Counted from the stretch's first letter, positions 1 to 7,821 are shown. The stretch: DNA of 21,917 nt from Treponema sp. UBA7570 (GCA_002477955.1 DLLE01000056.1:1-21917), one strand, 5' to 3'. The notes: a model not told the origin generated them from the sequence alone. Numbers and translations are program-made.

Positions 1-106
1 CGCCCAAGTCGCGCGTGCGGCTAACCCAGCCGTTCAATACAACTTTCTTGCCAACGTCAGCCTTAGTAAGCTCGCCGCAAGTTACTGTTCTTTTACTGTT
101 TTCCAT
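1..106 (-). CDS. aspS: Aspartyl-tRNA synthetase, N-terminal fragment (cut by window edge)
   Basis: Only the first 35 codons are present; the gene runs off the left edge. The translation starts MENSKRTVTCGEL and continues with GKKVVLNGWVSRTRDLG. This is the start of the OB-fold anticodon-binding domain of bacterial AspRS, with the usual C-G-E-L and N-G-W-V-x-R-x-R-D-x-G patterns. The enzyme charges tRNA-Asp (tRNA-Asp/Asn in some bacteria) in the cytoplasm. The start is uncertain. ATG at 106 has GGAT and AGGATGG upstream, but an in-frame ATG at 118 would add four residues (MDNI). The XRE gene lies upstream on the same strand with an 81-93 nt gap, so read-through from it is possible. A small hairpin lies just before the start. 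Confidence 0.85.
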   Translation of the reverse strand, partial: MENSKRTVTCGELTKADVGKKVVLNGWVSRTRDLG

Positions 107-121
107 TATATTATCCATCCT

Positions 122-146
122 GGTGGCGCAAGAGCCACATTTTTTT
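122..146 (+). terminator. Terminator-like hairpin in the aspS leader
   Basis: GTGGC (123-127) and GCCAC (134-138) form a 5-bp stem with a 6-nt loop, followed on the plus strand by a run of seven T (140-146). The U-tract points along the plus strand, where no gene lies upstream. Read on the minus strand, the same hairpin sits in the aspS leader directly before the ribosome-binding region and could limit access to it. Role uncertain. Confidence 0.35.
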
Positions 147-199
147 GTTCAAAAACAACAAATTTCTTCTATTCTAATGAGATATTCGTTTTTGGGCAA

Positions 200-559
200 T
201 TATAAAGACATACTCTGTTCTTTGTTCAGTTTTTTTTCTATATTCTCAAGTTTTGATTCAATCGTTGTCAGCCGAGGAAACATAATATTCTGCATCATTG
301 CGCAAATCATATTCACTTCTTTTATATTGACGTCTTTTTCGCTTGCAAACAAATCTCCGCAGGAAATGTTCAGTTCCCGACAGATTCTGTCAATCAATGA
401 CGCAGAAGCGAATTGAACGCCTGTTTCAATAAATGAAAGATGTTTTTGAGAAATTTCCAGACGCTCTGAAAGTTGCTTTTGTGTTAGTCCAACTCTTTTT
501 CTATGTTTTTTTAAATTCTGAGCAAAGATTTGTGCAACATCAGATTTGTCTGCGTTCAT
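200..559 (-). CDS. XRE-family helix-turn-helix regulator
   Basis: This 119-residue protein has a Cro/C1-type HTH at about residues 12-68. The recognition region is GLTQKQLSERLEISQKHLSFIE, followed by the typical R-I-C-R-E-L-N-I and D-L-F segment that closes the five-helix fold. The C-terminal 45 residues (about 75-119) are helical and charged, with a possible short coiled coil near IESKLENIEKKLNKEQ that may dimerise. It probably binds DNA as a dimer; its targets are unknown. It is divergent from the transglutaminase gene across 103 bp, so it could control that gene or itself. It lies upstream of aspS on the same strand. No ribosome binding site precedes the ATG at 559. A weak -10 (CATAAT, 568-573) lies 8 nt upstream, so the mRNA may be leaderless. 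Confidence 0.85.
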   Translation of the reverse strand: MNADKSDVAQIFAQNLKKHRKRVGLTQKQLSERLEISQKHLSFIETGVQFASASLIDRICRELNISCGDLFASEKDVNIKEVNMICAMMQNIMFPRLTTIESKLENIEKKLNKEQSMSL

Positions 560-630
560 AAGTAAAAATTATGCAGACATTTTTGTTTTTTAGAACTCTT
601 TTAAAAGTAATATTTATTACCTATTAAATT

Positions 631-658
631 GATTTTCCAAGAATTTATGCTAAAATAT
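631..658 (+). promoter_or_regulatory. Predicted promoter of the transglutaminase-like gene
   Basis: TTGATT (631-636), a 16-nt spacer and TAAAAT (653-658) preceded by GC fit a vegetative sigma-70 promoter. The ATG at 663 is only 4 nt from the -10 box and has no Shine-Dalgarno sequence, which suggests a leaderless transcript. TATGCT (648-653) is an alternative -10 that would place the start of transcription closer to 660-663. Confidence 0.45.
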
Positions 659-662
659 TTTT

Positions 663-1871
663 ATGAAATCTAAATTAAAATTACTTTTTACAACCTTTTG
701 CGTAATATTAAGTTTTATTATTTCTTCTTGTACAACTATTGATTCTTTACAAGAAGCAATTTCTTCTCTTTTCGAGAGTGAAAATTCCAACATTCAAAAT
801 AATGAAACTCAAAAAAATAAAAAAGTCTCTTCAACAATGTATAAAATTCCAGAAGATTACGAAAAAGCTTATTCTTTTAGAACAGATACGCCGCATCCTA
901 TGGCAAAGAAAATTCCTACAAACATTGCAAAGTTAAAAACTTCTAATCCGGCAGAATACGTAAATAAATGCTGCGAATTTATAAATTCAAATTCTACAGA
1001 TGATTTTGAAAAAGTGAAGATTGCACATGACCTCGTTGCTTTAAATGTAAAATATGATGCTAAGAATTTTTGGGCAGGAACAGTTCCGCCTCAAAATTAT
1101 GAAAATGTTTTAAAAACTGGCTATGCAGTTTGTGAGGGATATTCAAATCTTTTGAAGAAATTTTTGGACACTTTAAATTTTAAAAATTCAAAGGTTTCCG
1201 GCTATGCACGCGGAGTCGGCACTTCCCTTATGACAGAAAACAATACGGATTCAAACCATGCATGGAATATGGTAAAAATTGAAAACGCCTATTATTTTAT
1301 CGATAGCACTTGGGATTCTGGTTACATGAACGGAAAAAATTCGGTTCAAAAATATACAACTGATTGGCTTTTTATAAAACCAGAACATTTTATTTTTACA
1401 CATCTGCCAGAAAGACAACAACAACAACTTTTAAAAGAACCGGTTTCAAATACCGAGTTTTTAAAACTTGCAGATTTTAGGCCGAAATTTTTTGAAGTCG
1501 CTGAAAATTTTATAATTAAAAATGCAGAATTACCCAAGAAAACAAATCAAGTCTTAAATTCGATTCAATTTGAATATGAAACAAAAGCAAACTATTACTT
1601 AGATTTTTCAGTAGTTCAGACAGAAAAAAACAAGAGAATTGAAAACGCAACTTTTACCCAAACGAACAGAAATATTTCAAACACCGTAATTCAATTTCCC
1701 GAAGCAGGAACTTACCGGATTCAGGTTTTCTATTATAAAAAATCAGGAAATCAAGGCACCAGATGTGCAGAATTTTTTGTGAATGCTCAGGAAGGAAGTC
1801 AAATTCGTTATCCTCGAATTTATCAGAATTCTTTTGATGCAAAAGTAATTTGCCCGATTGAAATGCCTTAA
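663..1871 (+). CDS. Transglutaminase-like lipoprotein, interrupted by an in-frame stop
   Basis: The readable part is 402 residues. Residues 1-23 form a signal peptide ending in a spirochaete-type lipobox (..IISSC), so Cys23 is the likely lipidated residue and the protein is membrane-anchored outside the cytoplasm. Residues about 120-225 form a transglutaminase/protease-like core. Cys157 lies in GYAVCEGYS, His199 in NHAWN and Asp214 in FIDSTWD, the expected Cys-His-Asp triad. Family members act as peptidases, cross-linkers or cell-wall-linked enzymes; the substrate here is unknown. After the core are beta-rich segments (about 280-400). The frame ends at TAA 1869-1871, but the same frame stays open and protein-like to 2087, so this is probably a truncated form of a 474-residue protein. 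The membrane protein at 2110 follows closely. Confidence 0.8.
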   Translation: MKSKLKLLFTTFCVILSFIISSCTTIDSLQEAISSLFESENSNIQNNETQKNKKVSSTMYKIPEDYEKAYSFRTDTPHPMAKKIPTNIAKLKTSNPAEYVNKCCEFINSNSTDDFEKVKIAHDLVALNVKYDAKNFWAGTVPPQNYENVLKTGYAVCEGYSNLLKKFLDTLNFKNSKVSGYARGVGTSLMTENNTDSNHAWNMVKIENAYYFIDSTWDSGYMNGKNSVQKYTTDWLFIKPEHFIFTHLPERQQQQLLKEPVSNTEFLKLADFRPKFFEVAENFIIKNAELPKKTNQVLNSIQFEYETKANYYLDFSVVQTEKNKRIENATFTQTNRNISNTVIQFPEAGTYRIQVFYYKKSGNQGTRCAEFFVNAQEGSQIRYPRIYQNSFDAKVICPIEMP

Positions 1872-2087
1872 AAAAAAGATGAAACCTATCATTTTGAAAT
1901 TAATTGTCCAAGCAAAAATTTTGCGGCTGTAATCTGCGGCAAGAATTTTTCACAAATGCAGAAAAATGGTGACGGAACATTCTCTTTGGATTTTTCAGTT
2001 CCGAAAAATGTCAGCCAACTTAATATAGGCGTTTCGTCCACAAAAGCAGGCTCTTATCAGACTGTCGCGACATACATTTGCAGATAA
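1872..2087 (+). pseudogene. Orphaned C-terminal domain of the transglutaminase-like protein
   Basis: Directly after TAA 1869-1871, in the same frame, 71 sense codons run to TAA 2085-2087. The peptide begins KKDETYHFEINCPSK, continues with FAAVICGKNF and GDGTFSLDFSVP, and ends in TVATYICR. This is the beta-sandwich style seen at the C-terminus of transglutaminase/kyphoscoliosis-type bacterial proteins. There is no start codon or ribosome binding site of its own. The simplest explanation is a point mutation turning a sense codon such as CAA or AAA into TAA, just before a run of A. A sequencing error, or a little read-through, cannot be excluded. Confidence 0.65.
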
Positions 2088-2109
2088 TTTTATTTTTGAA
2101 GGGGAAAGT

Positions 2110-2982
2110 ATGAAGTCTTTTTTTATAAAATGTAAAAGTGTTTTTTGCCTCGCTAAAATTAAAACAAAAATGTTCTTTTCTGAGCTCTTTTTTAAGATAA
2201 AATTATTTTTCAAAAAAATTATTTCTGCAATTCAAAATTGGTTAACTTCAATTGGCTTAAAACTTCTTGACTTTAGAAAAAAAATCTCCAAAGTTCATAA
2301 AAAAACTCAAAACAATTGCAATACAGACGATTTTTCGCAGCCAGAAACAAAATCTAAAACAGAACAAAAAACTTCTGACGAAACAGAGGTTCAAACTCCT
2401 TGCAAAAAAACAAAATCATTCAAAAATAAATTATTCGTACGCGGGATTTTTCACTTTTTTGACATTATTTTTGAAGTAATCTTTGCCTGCGGAATTATCT
2501 TTTATATCCGTCATGATTTTTTAAATTTTGACCAACTAGAAAATTTTTTTATTAACTTAAACGCTAACACAATAATTATACTAGCTAATTCTTTTTCTCC
2601 ATTAGAAAATATTTCTGAAACTGCCGTTTTTGTAATTTTTGCACTTATTATTTTTTACCTTTTATTCAAATTCTTTTATTTGCTTTTCTTAGCTAACGGC
2701 GCAAATAAAATCGTTGCAATTCTCCTGCTTGCAATTTCTACACTTTGTCTAAGCCTTGTAAACGATAAATTCTTGATTTTTCTTGCGCTTTATATTTTGG
2801 TGTTTTTTTCGTTTCAGTTTACCTGCGGTTCTTCTTTTTTAACAATTAAAAGAAAATTTTTTACAGTTGTAATCCTCGATCTTGTCGCTTACTTTGTAAT
2901 TTTAATAGTTTTTGACAATATTTTTAGAAATTGCATTTTATTTCTTATTAAGAGAATTGCTCTGCCTGTAGGTTTATTTTAA
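2110..2982 (+). CDS. Multi-pass membrane protein with a basic N-terminus, function unknown
   Basis: I do not recognise this 290-residue protein. Residues 1-60 are rich in Lys and Phe and look amphipathic. Residues 60-100 are a polar, Lys/Thr/Ser/Glu-rich linker. The C-terminal two-thirds hold about five or six hydrophobic segments (near 110-130, 170-193, 200-216, 219-238, 250-268 and 270-286). The layout suggests a cytoplasmic N-terminal tail on an inner-membrane bundle. The start is supported by AGGGGAAAG about 4 nt before ATG 2110. The gene begins 22 nt after the end of the broken transglutaminase frame, so the two are probably one transcript and may have worked together. Extreme Phe/Ile/Lys use reflects the AT bias. 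A second, overlapping frame at 2267-2479 looks like a shadow. Confidence 0.7.
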   Translation: MKSFFIKCKSVFCLAKIKTKMFFSELFFKIKLFFKKIISAIQNWLTSIGLKLLDFRKKISKVHKKTQNNCNTDDFSQPETKSKTEQKTSDETEVQTPCKKTKSFKNKLFVRGIFHFFDIIFEVIFACGIIFYIRHDFLNFDQLENFFINLNANTIIILANSFSPLENISETAVFVIFALIIFYLLFKFFYLLFLANGANKIVAILLLAISTLCLSLVNDKFLIFLALYILVFFSFQFTCGSSFLTIKRKFFTVVILDLVAYFVILIVFDNIFRNCILFLIKRIALPVGLF

Positions 2983-2994
2983 TTCCTGCCACAA

Positions 2995-3100
2995 AACCTA
3001 GCCCCGATTGGAACAGCGCCGGAGGCGTTCGGCTTTGCCGAATGCAGCGTATAGCGGAACTGTGGAAAGCGGGTTTGCGGGCAAATTGCGCTCCGGCCTC
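2995..3100. repeat. GC-rich structured intergenic element, probably a dispersed repeat
   Basis: About 105 bp that is much richer in G+C than the flanking AT-rich DNA. It starts near CTAGCCCCGATTGG. Inside is a 9-bp stem with one G-T pair, 3025-3033 against 3037-3045 (TTCGGC-TTT-GCCGAA core). An outer 7-bp stem pairs GCCGGAG (3018-3024) with CTCCGGC (3091-3097). No open frame or start signal is visible. The sharp change in composition and the nested folding suggest a small repeated element (REP/MITE-like) or a structured RNA. No U-tract directly follows, so it is not a typical terminator. Confidence 0.5.
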
Positions 3101-3148
3101 TTAAAACAAAATTTTTTTGAGTTTTTTATATTAAATTAACGGCTTTTT

Positions 3149-3157
3149 TGCTATAAC
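3149..3157 (+). promoter_or_regulatory. Possible extended -10 promoter of lrgAB
   Basis: TGCTATAAC is an extended -10 element; no good -35 is seen at the right distance. The predicted start near 3164 would give a leader of about 25 nt before lrgA. The leader contains only a weak GAG ribosome-binding core (3179-3181). Confidence 0.35.
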
Positions 3158-3189
3158 TTTTGTTAATATTCGTTTTTTGAGTTAGTTTT

Positions 3190-3609
3190 ATGAAATTCGT
3201 TAAACAATTCGCAATTTTTGTAACAATCTGCTTTATTGGCGAGGTTTTGCACAAAATTATTCCGCTGCCTGTCCCGGCTTCGATTTACGGCCTTGTGCTC
3301 ATGTTCTGCGCGTTAAAGTTTAAAATTATGCCGCTGCAGGAAGTCGAAGTTTTTTCTGATTTTCTTTTGGAAATTATGCCTCTTCTTTTTATTCCTTCGA
3401 CCGTTGGTTTAATCGTTGCCTGGCCAATTATTCAAAAACACTGGGTTCCGATTTTAATTATAACTTTGCTCGGCACAACTTTTATTTTTTTTGTTGTCGG
3501 CCACGTAACTCAATTTTTTGCAAAACTTGCGCGTTCCCGAAATAACAAAAAATCTTCCGGCAATTTAGAATCTCAGCCGTCAAATTCTATGGCAGACAAT
3601 AAGGATTAA
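3190..3609 (+). CDS. lrgA: LrgA/CidA family holin-like membrane protein
   Basis: This 139-residue protein has four predicted membrane helices (about 5-22, 28-46, 58-80 and 86-110) and a polar tail. The conserved LrgA signatures are present: IGEVLHKIIPLPVPASIYGLVLM near the start and LLEIMPLLFIPSTVGL in the middle. LrgA/CidA proteins are holin-like and act with LrgB/CidB partners; in different bacteria they are linked to control of murein hydrolase activity, cell lysis or export of small carboxylates such as pyruvate or glycolate. The stop is 3 nt before the lrgB start, so the two are co-translated. The last 30 residues (Asn/Ser-rich) go beyond the family core and look disordered. Confidence 0.9.
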   Translation: MKFVKQFAIFVTICFIGEVLHKIIPLPVPASIYGLVLMFCALKFKIMPLQEVEVFSDFLLEIMPLLFIPSTVGLIVAWPIIQKHWVPILIITLLGTTFIFFVVGHVTQFFAKLARSRNNKKSSGNLESQPSNSMADNKD

Positions 3610-3612
3610 AAA

Positions 3613-4314
3613 ATGGAGCATATTTCAACTTTTTTAACAAATTCTGTTTCGTTTGGATTTTCAATAACGCTTATAAGTTTTTTGGCGGCAACCTGGCTTT
3701 ATAAAAAAACACATTTTGTTCTTTTTTCGCCGCTTTTTGTTTCCAGCGCAATTGTAATCGCTGTTTTGATTATTTTTAAAATTCCTTATTCCGAATACTT
3801 AAAAAGCGCCAATTTTTTGTATTATCTTATGACGCCGGTAACAGTCGCTCTCGCAATTCCTCTTTACCGTCAATTCCAAAAACTTCGTGAAAATGCGCTT
3901 GCAATCGTGCTTGGAATAGTAAGCGGAATTATTTCCAACGCTTTTTTTGTTCTTGGAGTTTGCCTTATTTTTAAAATCGGGCACGAAGAATACGTTTCTC
4001 TTCTTCCAAAATCAATTACAACGCCAATCGCAATTGCAATCACCGAACAGAACGGCGGCCTTGCAGCCCTTACAATTATGATGGTCAGCGTGGCAGGAAT
4101 TTTTTGCAACACTTTTGCCCTAATTCTCTGTCGTCTTTTTAAAATTGCAGAACCTGTAGCCCGCGGTGTCGCATGCGGAACTTGCGGGCACGCAATGGGA
4201 ACTTCAAAAGCTCTGGAAATGGGCGATGTTGAAGGCGCAATGAGCGGTCTGAGCATTGCTGTCTGCGGAGTTCTTTCCGTAATAATTCTTCCTTTTTTTA
4301 TGGGATTGAATTAG
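3613..4314 (+). CDS. lrgB: LrgB/CidB family membrane protein
   Basis: This 233-residue integral membrane protein matches LrgB (YohK) in length and motifs. LLPKSITTPIAIAI (about 132-145) followed by the GG of EQNGG, and the C-terminal GVACGTCGHAMGTSKA with GAMSGLSIAVCG, are family hallmarks. About seven hydrophobic segments cover the chain. It is the partner of LrgA in the inner membrane; current models favour either murein hydrolase control or carboxylate export. Its ribosome binding site (AAGGA) lies inside the end of lrgA, consistent with translational coupling. No hairpin terminator follows, only a run of nine T from 4315. Confidence 0.92.
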   Translation: MEHISTFLTNSVSFGFSITLISFLAATWLYKKTHFVLFSPLFVSSAIVIAVLIIFKIPYSEYLKSANFLYYLMTPVTVALAIPLYRQFQKLRENALAIVLGIVSGIISNAFFVLGVCLIFKIGHEEYVSLLPKSITTPIAIAITEQNGGLAALTIMMVSVAGIFCNTFALILCRLFKIAEPVARGVACGTCGHAMGTSKALEMGDVEGAMSGLSIAVCGVLSVIILPFFMGLN

Positions 4315-4379
4315 TTTTTTTTTGGCAAACTTCGGTTCATTATTTTTATAAATTTTTCTATAAAAAATGCTCATTGTAG

Positions 4380-4388
4380 TGCTATAAT
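4380..4388 (+). promoter_or_regulatory. Extended -10 promoter of the hybrid regulator, leaderless
   Basis: TGCTATAAT is a perfect -10 hexamer with the TGn extension; no -35 match is seen. Only 9 nt separate the hexamer from ATG 4398, which places the predicted transcription start within 0-3 nt of the start codon. No Shine-Dalgarno sequence lies in between. An AT-only inverted repeat (4343-4350 / 4359-4366) lies just upstream. Confidence 0.6.
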
Positions 4389-4397
4389 AGAAAAACT

Positions 4398-6587
4398 ATG
4401 AACCAAGGAATTGCAAAACGCCGCGCTTTTTTAACTCAACGCAAAAATCAGGGAAACCGTGTTACTGTCGGTTTTACAGGAATTGCCGATTTCCGTTCAT
4501 TTATCGGTCAAGAATACATTGCCGGCATGATGAAGGCCGCCTCTGATTACGATTTAAATTTCATCAACTTTGCAGGAGCAATCAAATATTCGCTTTTTGA
4601 CGATATTGATTTTATTTCACACTATCTGAAAACTTTCCGTTTTATGAAAGCTCCTCTCGTTGACGGACTTGTAACCTGGACTTCTTCGCTCTGCTCTTTT
4701 TTAGACACAAAAACCATAGTTCAAACTTTTAATGCTTTAAAACCGCTTCCAATGGTAGACATCGGTTATCTTGATATTGAAGGAATTCCGTGTATCCGCA
4801 TAGACAACAATTCTTCAATCGCGCTGATAATGGATCATCTTATAAATAAGCACGGCTACAAGCACTTTGTCTTTATTGGTTCAAAAATTTCAGAACCACA
4901 TATGCGCCGTCTTAACGCTTTTCAAAACGAACTTAAAAAATACGGAATTTCAGAACTGCCTGATTCAATCTATATGACAAAAACGATGGATTCGATCGAC
5001 ATTGCCATGGCAGTTAACAAACTTTGTTCTGCTTACAACTTAAAAGACCGCTCAGAAATCGACTGCATTATAACGTCTTCGGACATTATTGCGGCCACTG
5101 TAATCGAAGAATTAGACAAACAAAATATCTGCGTTCCGAAAGATGTTGCCGTAACAGGCTTTAACAACCAATACAATGGAATTACCGCGCGGTCTCCAGT
5201 TACAACGATGAATCTTGAGTATTTTAAGCGCGGTTATGCTGCTGTTGAACTTTTAATCGACAGAATTATGGCTCCGGAAGAAAAATTCAAGACGCGTCTT
5301 GTTCCTACAACCCTTCTTATCCGCCAATCTTGCGGTTGTTTTGAGCAGAGCATTGAAGATGCCGGCGAAGAAATAAACACATCGAACTCTATGCATGGCT
5401 CAAATCTGTCCGAAGAAGAAGTTAGAAACTATCTTTTTAAATTAACCCGAAATATTTTTTCAGGACGCTCGGAAGCAGAAATCAAAAATCTTATTGATGC
5501 TATTTTTGATGATATTTATGAACAAAAAAGTCCTAGCTCAATATTGCGATGGTTTCAAAATCTCTTGCAAAATATCCGGAAAGATTCTGTCCTTGTAAAT
5601 AGCGAGCTCCAGCAAAATATTACAAACTTGCGAAAAATCATTCTTCCAATGGTAAAAGACGATGAAAAACAGTTTTCTCATATCGAAAATATTTTTCATC
5701 AGCTGCGTTCACTTGTTTCAGTTTTTATTGAATACGACACTCTCTCAACCCGCGAAAATTCTTATTTAATGAACAATTTGTCTCAAATTGCCATGAATTT
5801 TGCAAGCGCGACGACTGGAAAACAAATTCAAGACGTTTTGCGTTATCAGCTTTCAGAAATGGAAATTCCGGGAATTGTGCTTTGCCTTTCCGACAATATG
5901 ACAATTGATTTGACTTCTTCAAACATCGAATTGATTTTGCCGGAGCCGCCTCTCGACATAAAGGAAAAACTGCCTTTCAAAGTTTACGATCCAGCCTGTA
6001 TTCCAAAAACTTTTTTTCCGCACGGCAGACGCTACAGTCTTATGCTCGAAATTCTTTATCACGCTGACAGATACTTTGGCTATGCTTTTTTGGAAATCGG
6101 CACTCAGAACATTTCTGTTTACGACACTGTGCGAATGCTTTTGAGCAATGCGCTTCATTCTGTCTACTTAAAAGAAGGCCGCACAAAAGAACGGTCAATG
6201 CTGCTTTCAAGCGAGCAGCTTGTTGGAATCTTGCATTTAAAATCCGAAAATTCGCAGGAAAACCGGAATGGAATTACTGTCCGGCAAATTACAAATTATC
6301 TGGTTGAACATCTAAGTGAAATGACAAATCTCGACAAAATGGCAGATGAGCTTATGGTAAGTAAATCTCATCTTGTACGCAGAGCAAAGGAACTGACGGG
6401 CTTTACAATTCAAACATTGCACGAAAAATTAAAAATTGAGCAGGCAAAAAATCTTCTCCAGGTTGAATCTATAAAACTTGCAGAAATTGCTTCGCGCCTT
6501 GGTTTTCAAAATCAGAATTACTTTAGCTCAGTATTCAAAAAAAATACCGGCATGAGCCCGCGCGCATGGGCACACCGGTATCATTAA
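4398..6587 (+). CDS. LacI-type sugar-sensor / AraC-type DNA-binding hybrid regulator
   Basis: This 729-residue regulator has three parts. Residues about 22-313 form a periplasmic-binding-protein-like sensor of the LacI/GalR type: VTVGFTGIADF at the start, FVFIGSKISEPHMRRLNAF, then IITSSDIIAATVIEEL, VPKDVAVTGFNN and VPTTLLIRQSCGC at the end. There is no LacI HTH before it. Residues about 320-625 form a helical middle region that I cannot name. Residues about 628-729 form an AraC/XylS double HTH, with helices around 645-665 and 693-714 (LAEIASRLGFQNQNYFSSVF) and the closing GMSPRAW. The order resembles E. coli XylR, but with a much longer middle. It probably senses a sugar in the cytoplasm. Start 4398 is preferred because the sensor fold begins shortly after it and a leaderless promoter is adjacent. 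It ends 3 nt from the convergent gene. Confidence 0.88.
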   Translation: MNQGIAKRRAFLTQRKNQGNRVTVGFTGIADFRSFIGQEYIAGMMKAASDYDLNFINFAGAIKYSLFDDIDFISHYLKTFRFMKAPLVDGLVTWTSSLCSFLDTKTIVQTFNALKPLPMVDIGYLDIEGIPCIRIDNNSSIALIMDHLINKHGYKHFVFIGSKISEPHMRRLNAFQNELKKYGISELPDSIYMTKTMDSIDIAMAVNKLCSAYNLKDRSEIDCIITSSDIIAATVIEELDKQNICVPKDVAVTGFNNQYNGITARSPVTTMNLEYFKRGYAAVELLIDRIMAPEEKFKTRLVPTTLLIRQSCGCFEQSIEDAGEEINTSNSMHGSNLSEEEVRNYLFKLTRNIFSGRSEAEIKNLIDAIFDDIYEQKSPSSILRWFQNLLQNIRKDSVLVNSELQQNITNLRKIILPMVKDDEKQFSHIENIFHQLRSLVSVFIEYDTLSTRENSYLMNNLSQIAMNFASATTGKQIQDVLRYQLSEMEIPGIVLCLSDNMTIDLTSSNIELILPEPPLDIKEKLPFKVYDPACIPKTFFPHGRRYSLMLEILYHADRYFGYAFLEIGTQNISVYDTVRMLLSNALHSVYLKEGRTKERSMLLSSEQLVGILHLKSENSQENRNGITVRQITNYLVEHLSEMTNLDKMADELMVSKSHLVRRAKELTGFTIQTLHEKLKIEQAKNLLQVESIKLAEIASRLGFQNQNYFSSVFKKNTGMSPRAWAHRYH

Positions 6588-6590
6588 AAA

Positions 6591-7820
6591 CTAAAATCCT
6601 GCTTTTAATCCGACGTAAGCGGCAAAACCTGTTACGCCGAAACTTCTTGAAAAGTCCGCGCCCCGAGTTTGAACTCCGGCGTCAATTTCAAGAATATGGG
6701 CATTTATTATAAAGCCCATAGAATGTTTGAAGATAAGATTTTCGTATCCTGTTGCAAATTTCAAGCCAACAACGTTCAGCAACCTGAAGTCTGCGGATAA
6801 ATTGTATTCACCGTAAACCATGCAGTCGCTTGAATAAGGATTCCGCACTGCAAGATCAACTTTCGGACAAATTTCGCACCACGCTCCAAAAGGTCTCCAG
6901 GTAGCTTCCAAACCGAAAATAAACGGCCTGTGCACTTTTTTTGTTTCCTTGCTGTAAACGGTATCATCTTCACCATAATCTTTTGTATAAGAATTTGTCT
7001 CGTCAAAAATACCAAAGGCATTCTGCTGCTCAAAAACTCCCCAGAAGCGTTTATAAGCCTTGTATTTTAAGCGTCCTGGAACAACTGGTATTCTTGTAAA
7101 AATTCCAAGATCAAGTCTTTTTCCAAACGATTTTTCAACTTCGCCCGAAAAGTCAAAACCGGCGCTTTTTACAAGTTCAGAGAGAGATTCCTGAATAAAT
7201 GCAGAATCAATTGTCTTGTCGTCAATTCCATCCAAATCAATTGCAGAATAAACATTTAACGGCAAATCTGCTTCTGCGCGCATTAAACCGTCTTCGTTCG
7301 ATGTGTATTTTGCTGTTCCTTTTGTTTCCATAATATGAATTACAGGAGCAAAAATTGCCGGCGTAAAATGCACTCCATAATCTTTTATCTTTGTCTTGAA
7401 TGTTGCTCCAGTCTGAACATAAACATCGCTAAAAATCTTTAGATCAATCGTTTCGCTCGAATTTACTTCAAAACCTTTGCAAAAAAGATCAAAAAAGTTT
7501 TTTGAAATGCCTGTATATCCTGAGCCGTCAATTCCCCAGAAAAAATTAAGCCTGAACTTTTCGTTAAAATTAAGCGCAAACCAGCTTTTTACGTTGGCAT
7601 TAAAATCTATTATAAAACCGTCATCGGAAAGCTCATTCGAAAATTCGTCCAAGTCGATAACAAGGTCTTTTACAAGCAAGTCCGTTAAGCGGACAAAATT
7701 GTTAGAAGCTCCGGCTTCTGTTTCAATCCCAAGTTCAATTTTACGGTCGTAACGTTTCAATTCTGCAAACGAAAGAGAAGCGCAAATAAAAGTCAAAAAA
7801 CAAACAAGAAGTTTTTTCAT
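6591..7820 (-). CDS. Predicted outer-membrane beta-barrel protein
   Basis: This 409-residue protein has a signal peptide (MKKLLVCFLTFICASLSFA, cleavage after about residue 19). The rest alternates polar and hydrophobic residues, with many aromatic girdle-like positions, and it ends in Phe (..AAYVGLKAGF), the usual C-terminal signal for outer-membrane insertion. No named family is recognised. ATG 7820 is preferred over an earlier ATG at 7859: it gives a clean signal peptide and has AAGGAGGA about 9 nt upstream, inside the preceding gene. The upstream lipoprotein gene stops at 7822, one base away, so translation is coupled and the two products probably act in one envelope process. Convergent with the hybrid regulator, with 3 nt between stops and no terminator visible. 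Confidence 0.7.
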   Translation of the reverse strand: MKKLLVCFLTFICASLSFAELKRYDRKIELGIETEAGASNNFVRLTDLLVKDLVIDLDEFSNELSDDGFIIDFNANVKSWFALNFNEKFRLNFFWGIDGSGYTGISKNFFDLFCKGFEVNSSETIDLKIFSDVYVQTGATFKTKIKDYGVHFTPAIFAPVIHIMETKGTAKYTSNEDGLMRAEADLPLNVYSAIDLDGIDDKTIDSAFIQESLSELVKSAGFDFSGEVEKSFGKRLDLGIFTRIPVVPGRLKYKAYKRFWGVFEQQNAFGIFDETNSYTKDYGEDDTVYSKETKKVHRPFIFGLEATWRPFGAWCEICPKVDLAVRNPYSSDCMVYGEYNLSADFRLLNVVGLKFATGYENLIFKHSMGFIINAHILEIDAGVQTRGADFSRSFGVTGFAAYVGLKAGF

Positions 7821-7821
7821 T

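Noticed and set aside
15..416. 133-codon plus-strand frame at the left end.
   Set aside because: It overlaps aspS and the XRE gene on the other strand, both of which have clear domains.
1869..1877. Programmed frameshift at the A8 run in the transglutaminase gene.
   Set aside because: The frame before and after the run is the same, so a shift would destroy rather than restore the product. A nonsense change explains it better.
4343..4366. AT-only inverted repeat before the hybrid regulator as a specific operator.
   Set aside because: The arms are only A and T in AT-rich DNA and can arise by chance; no second copy is seen.
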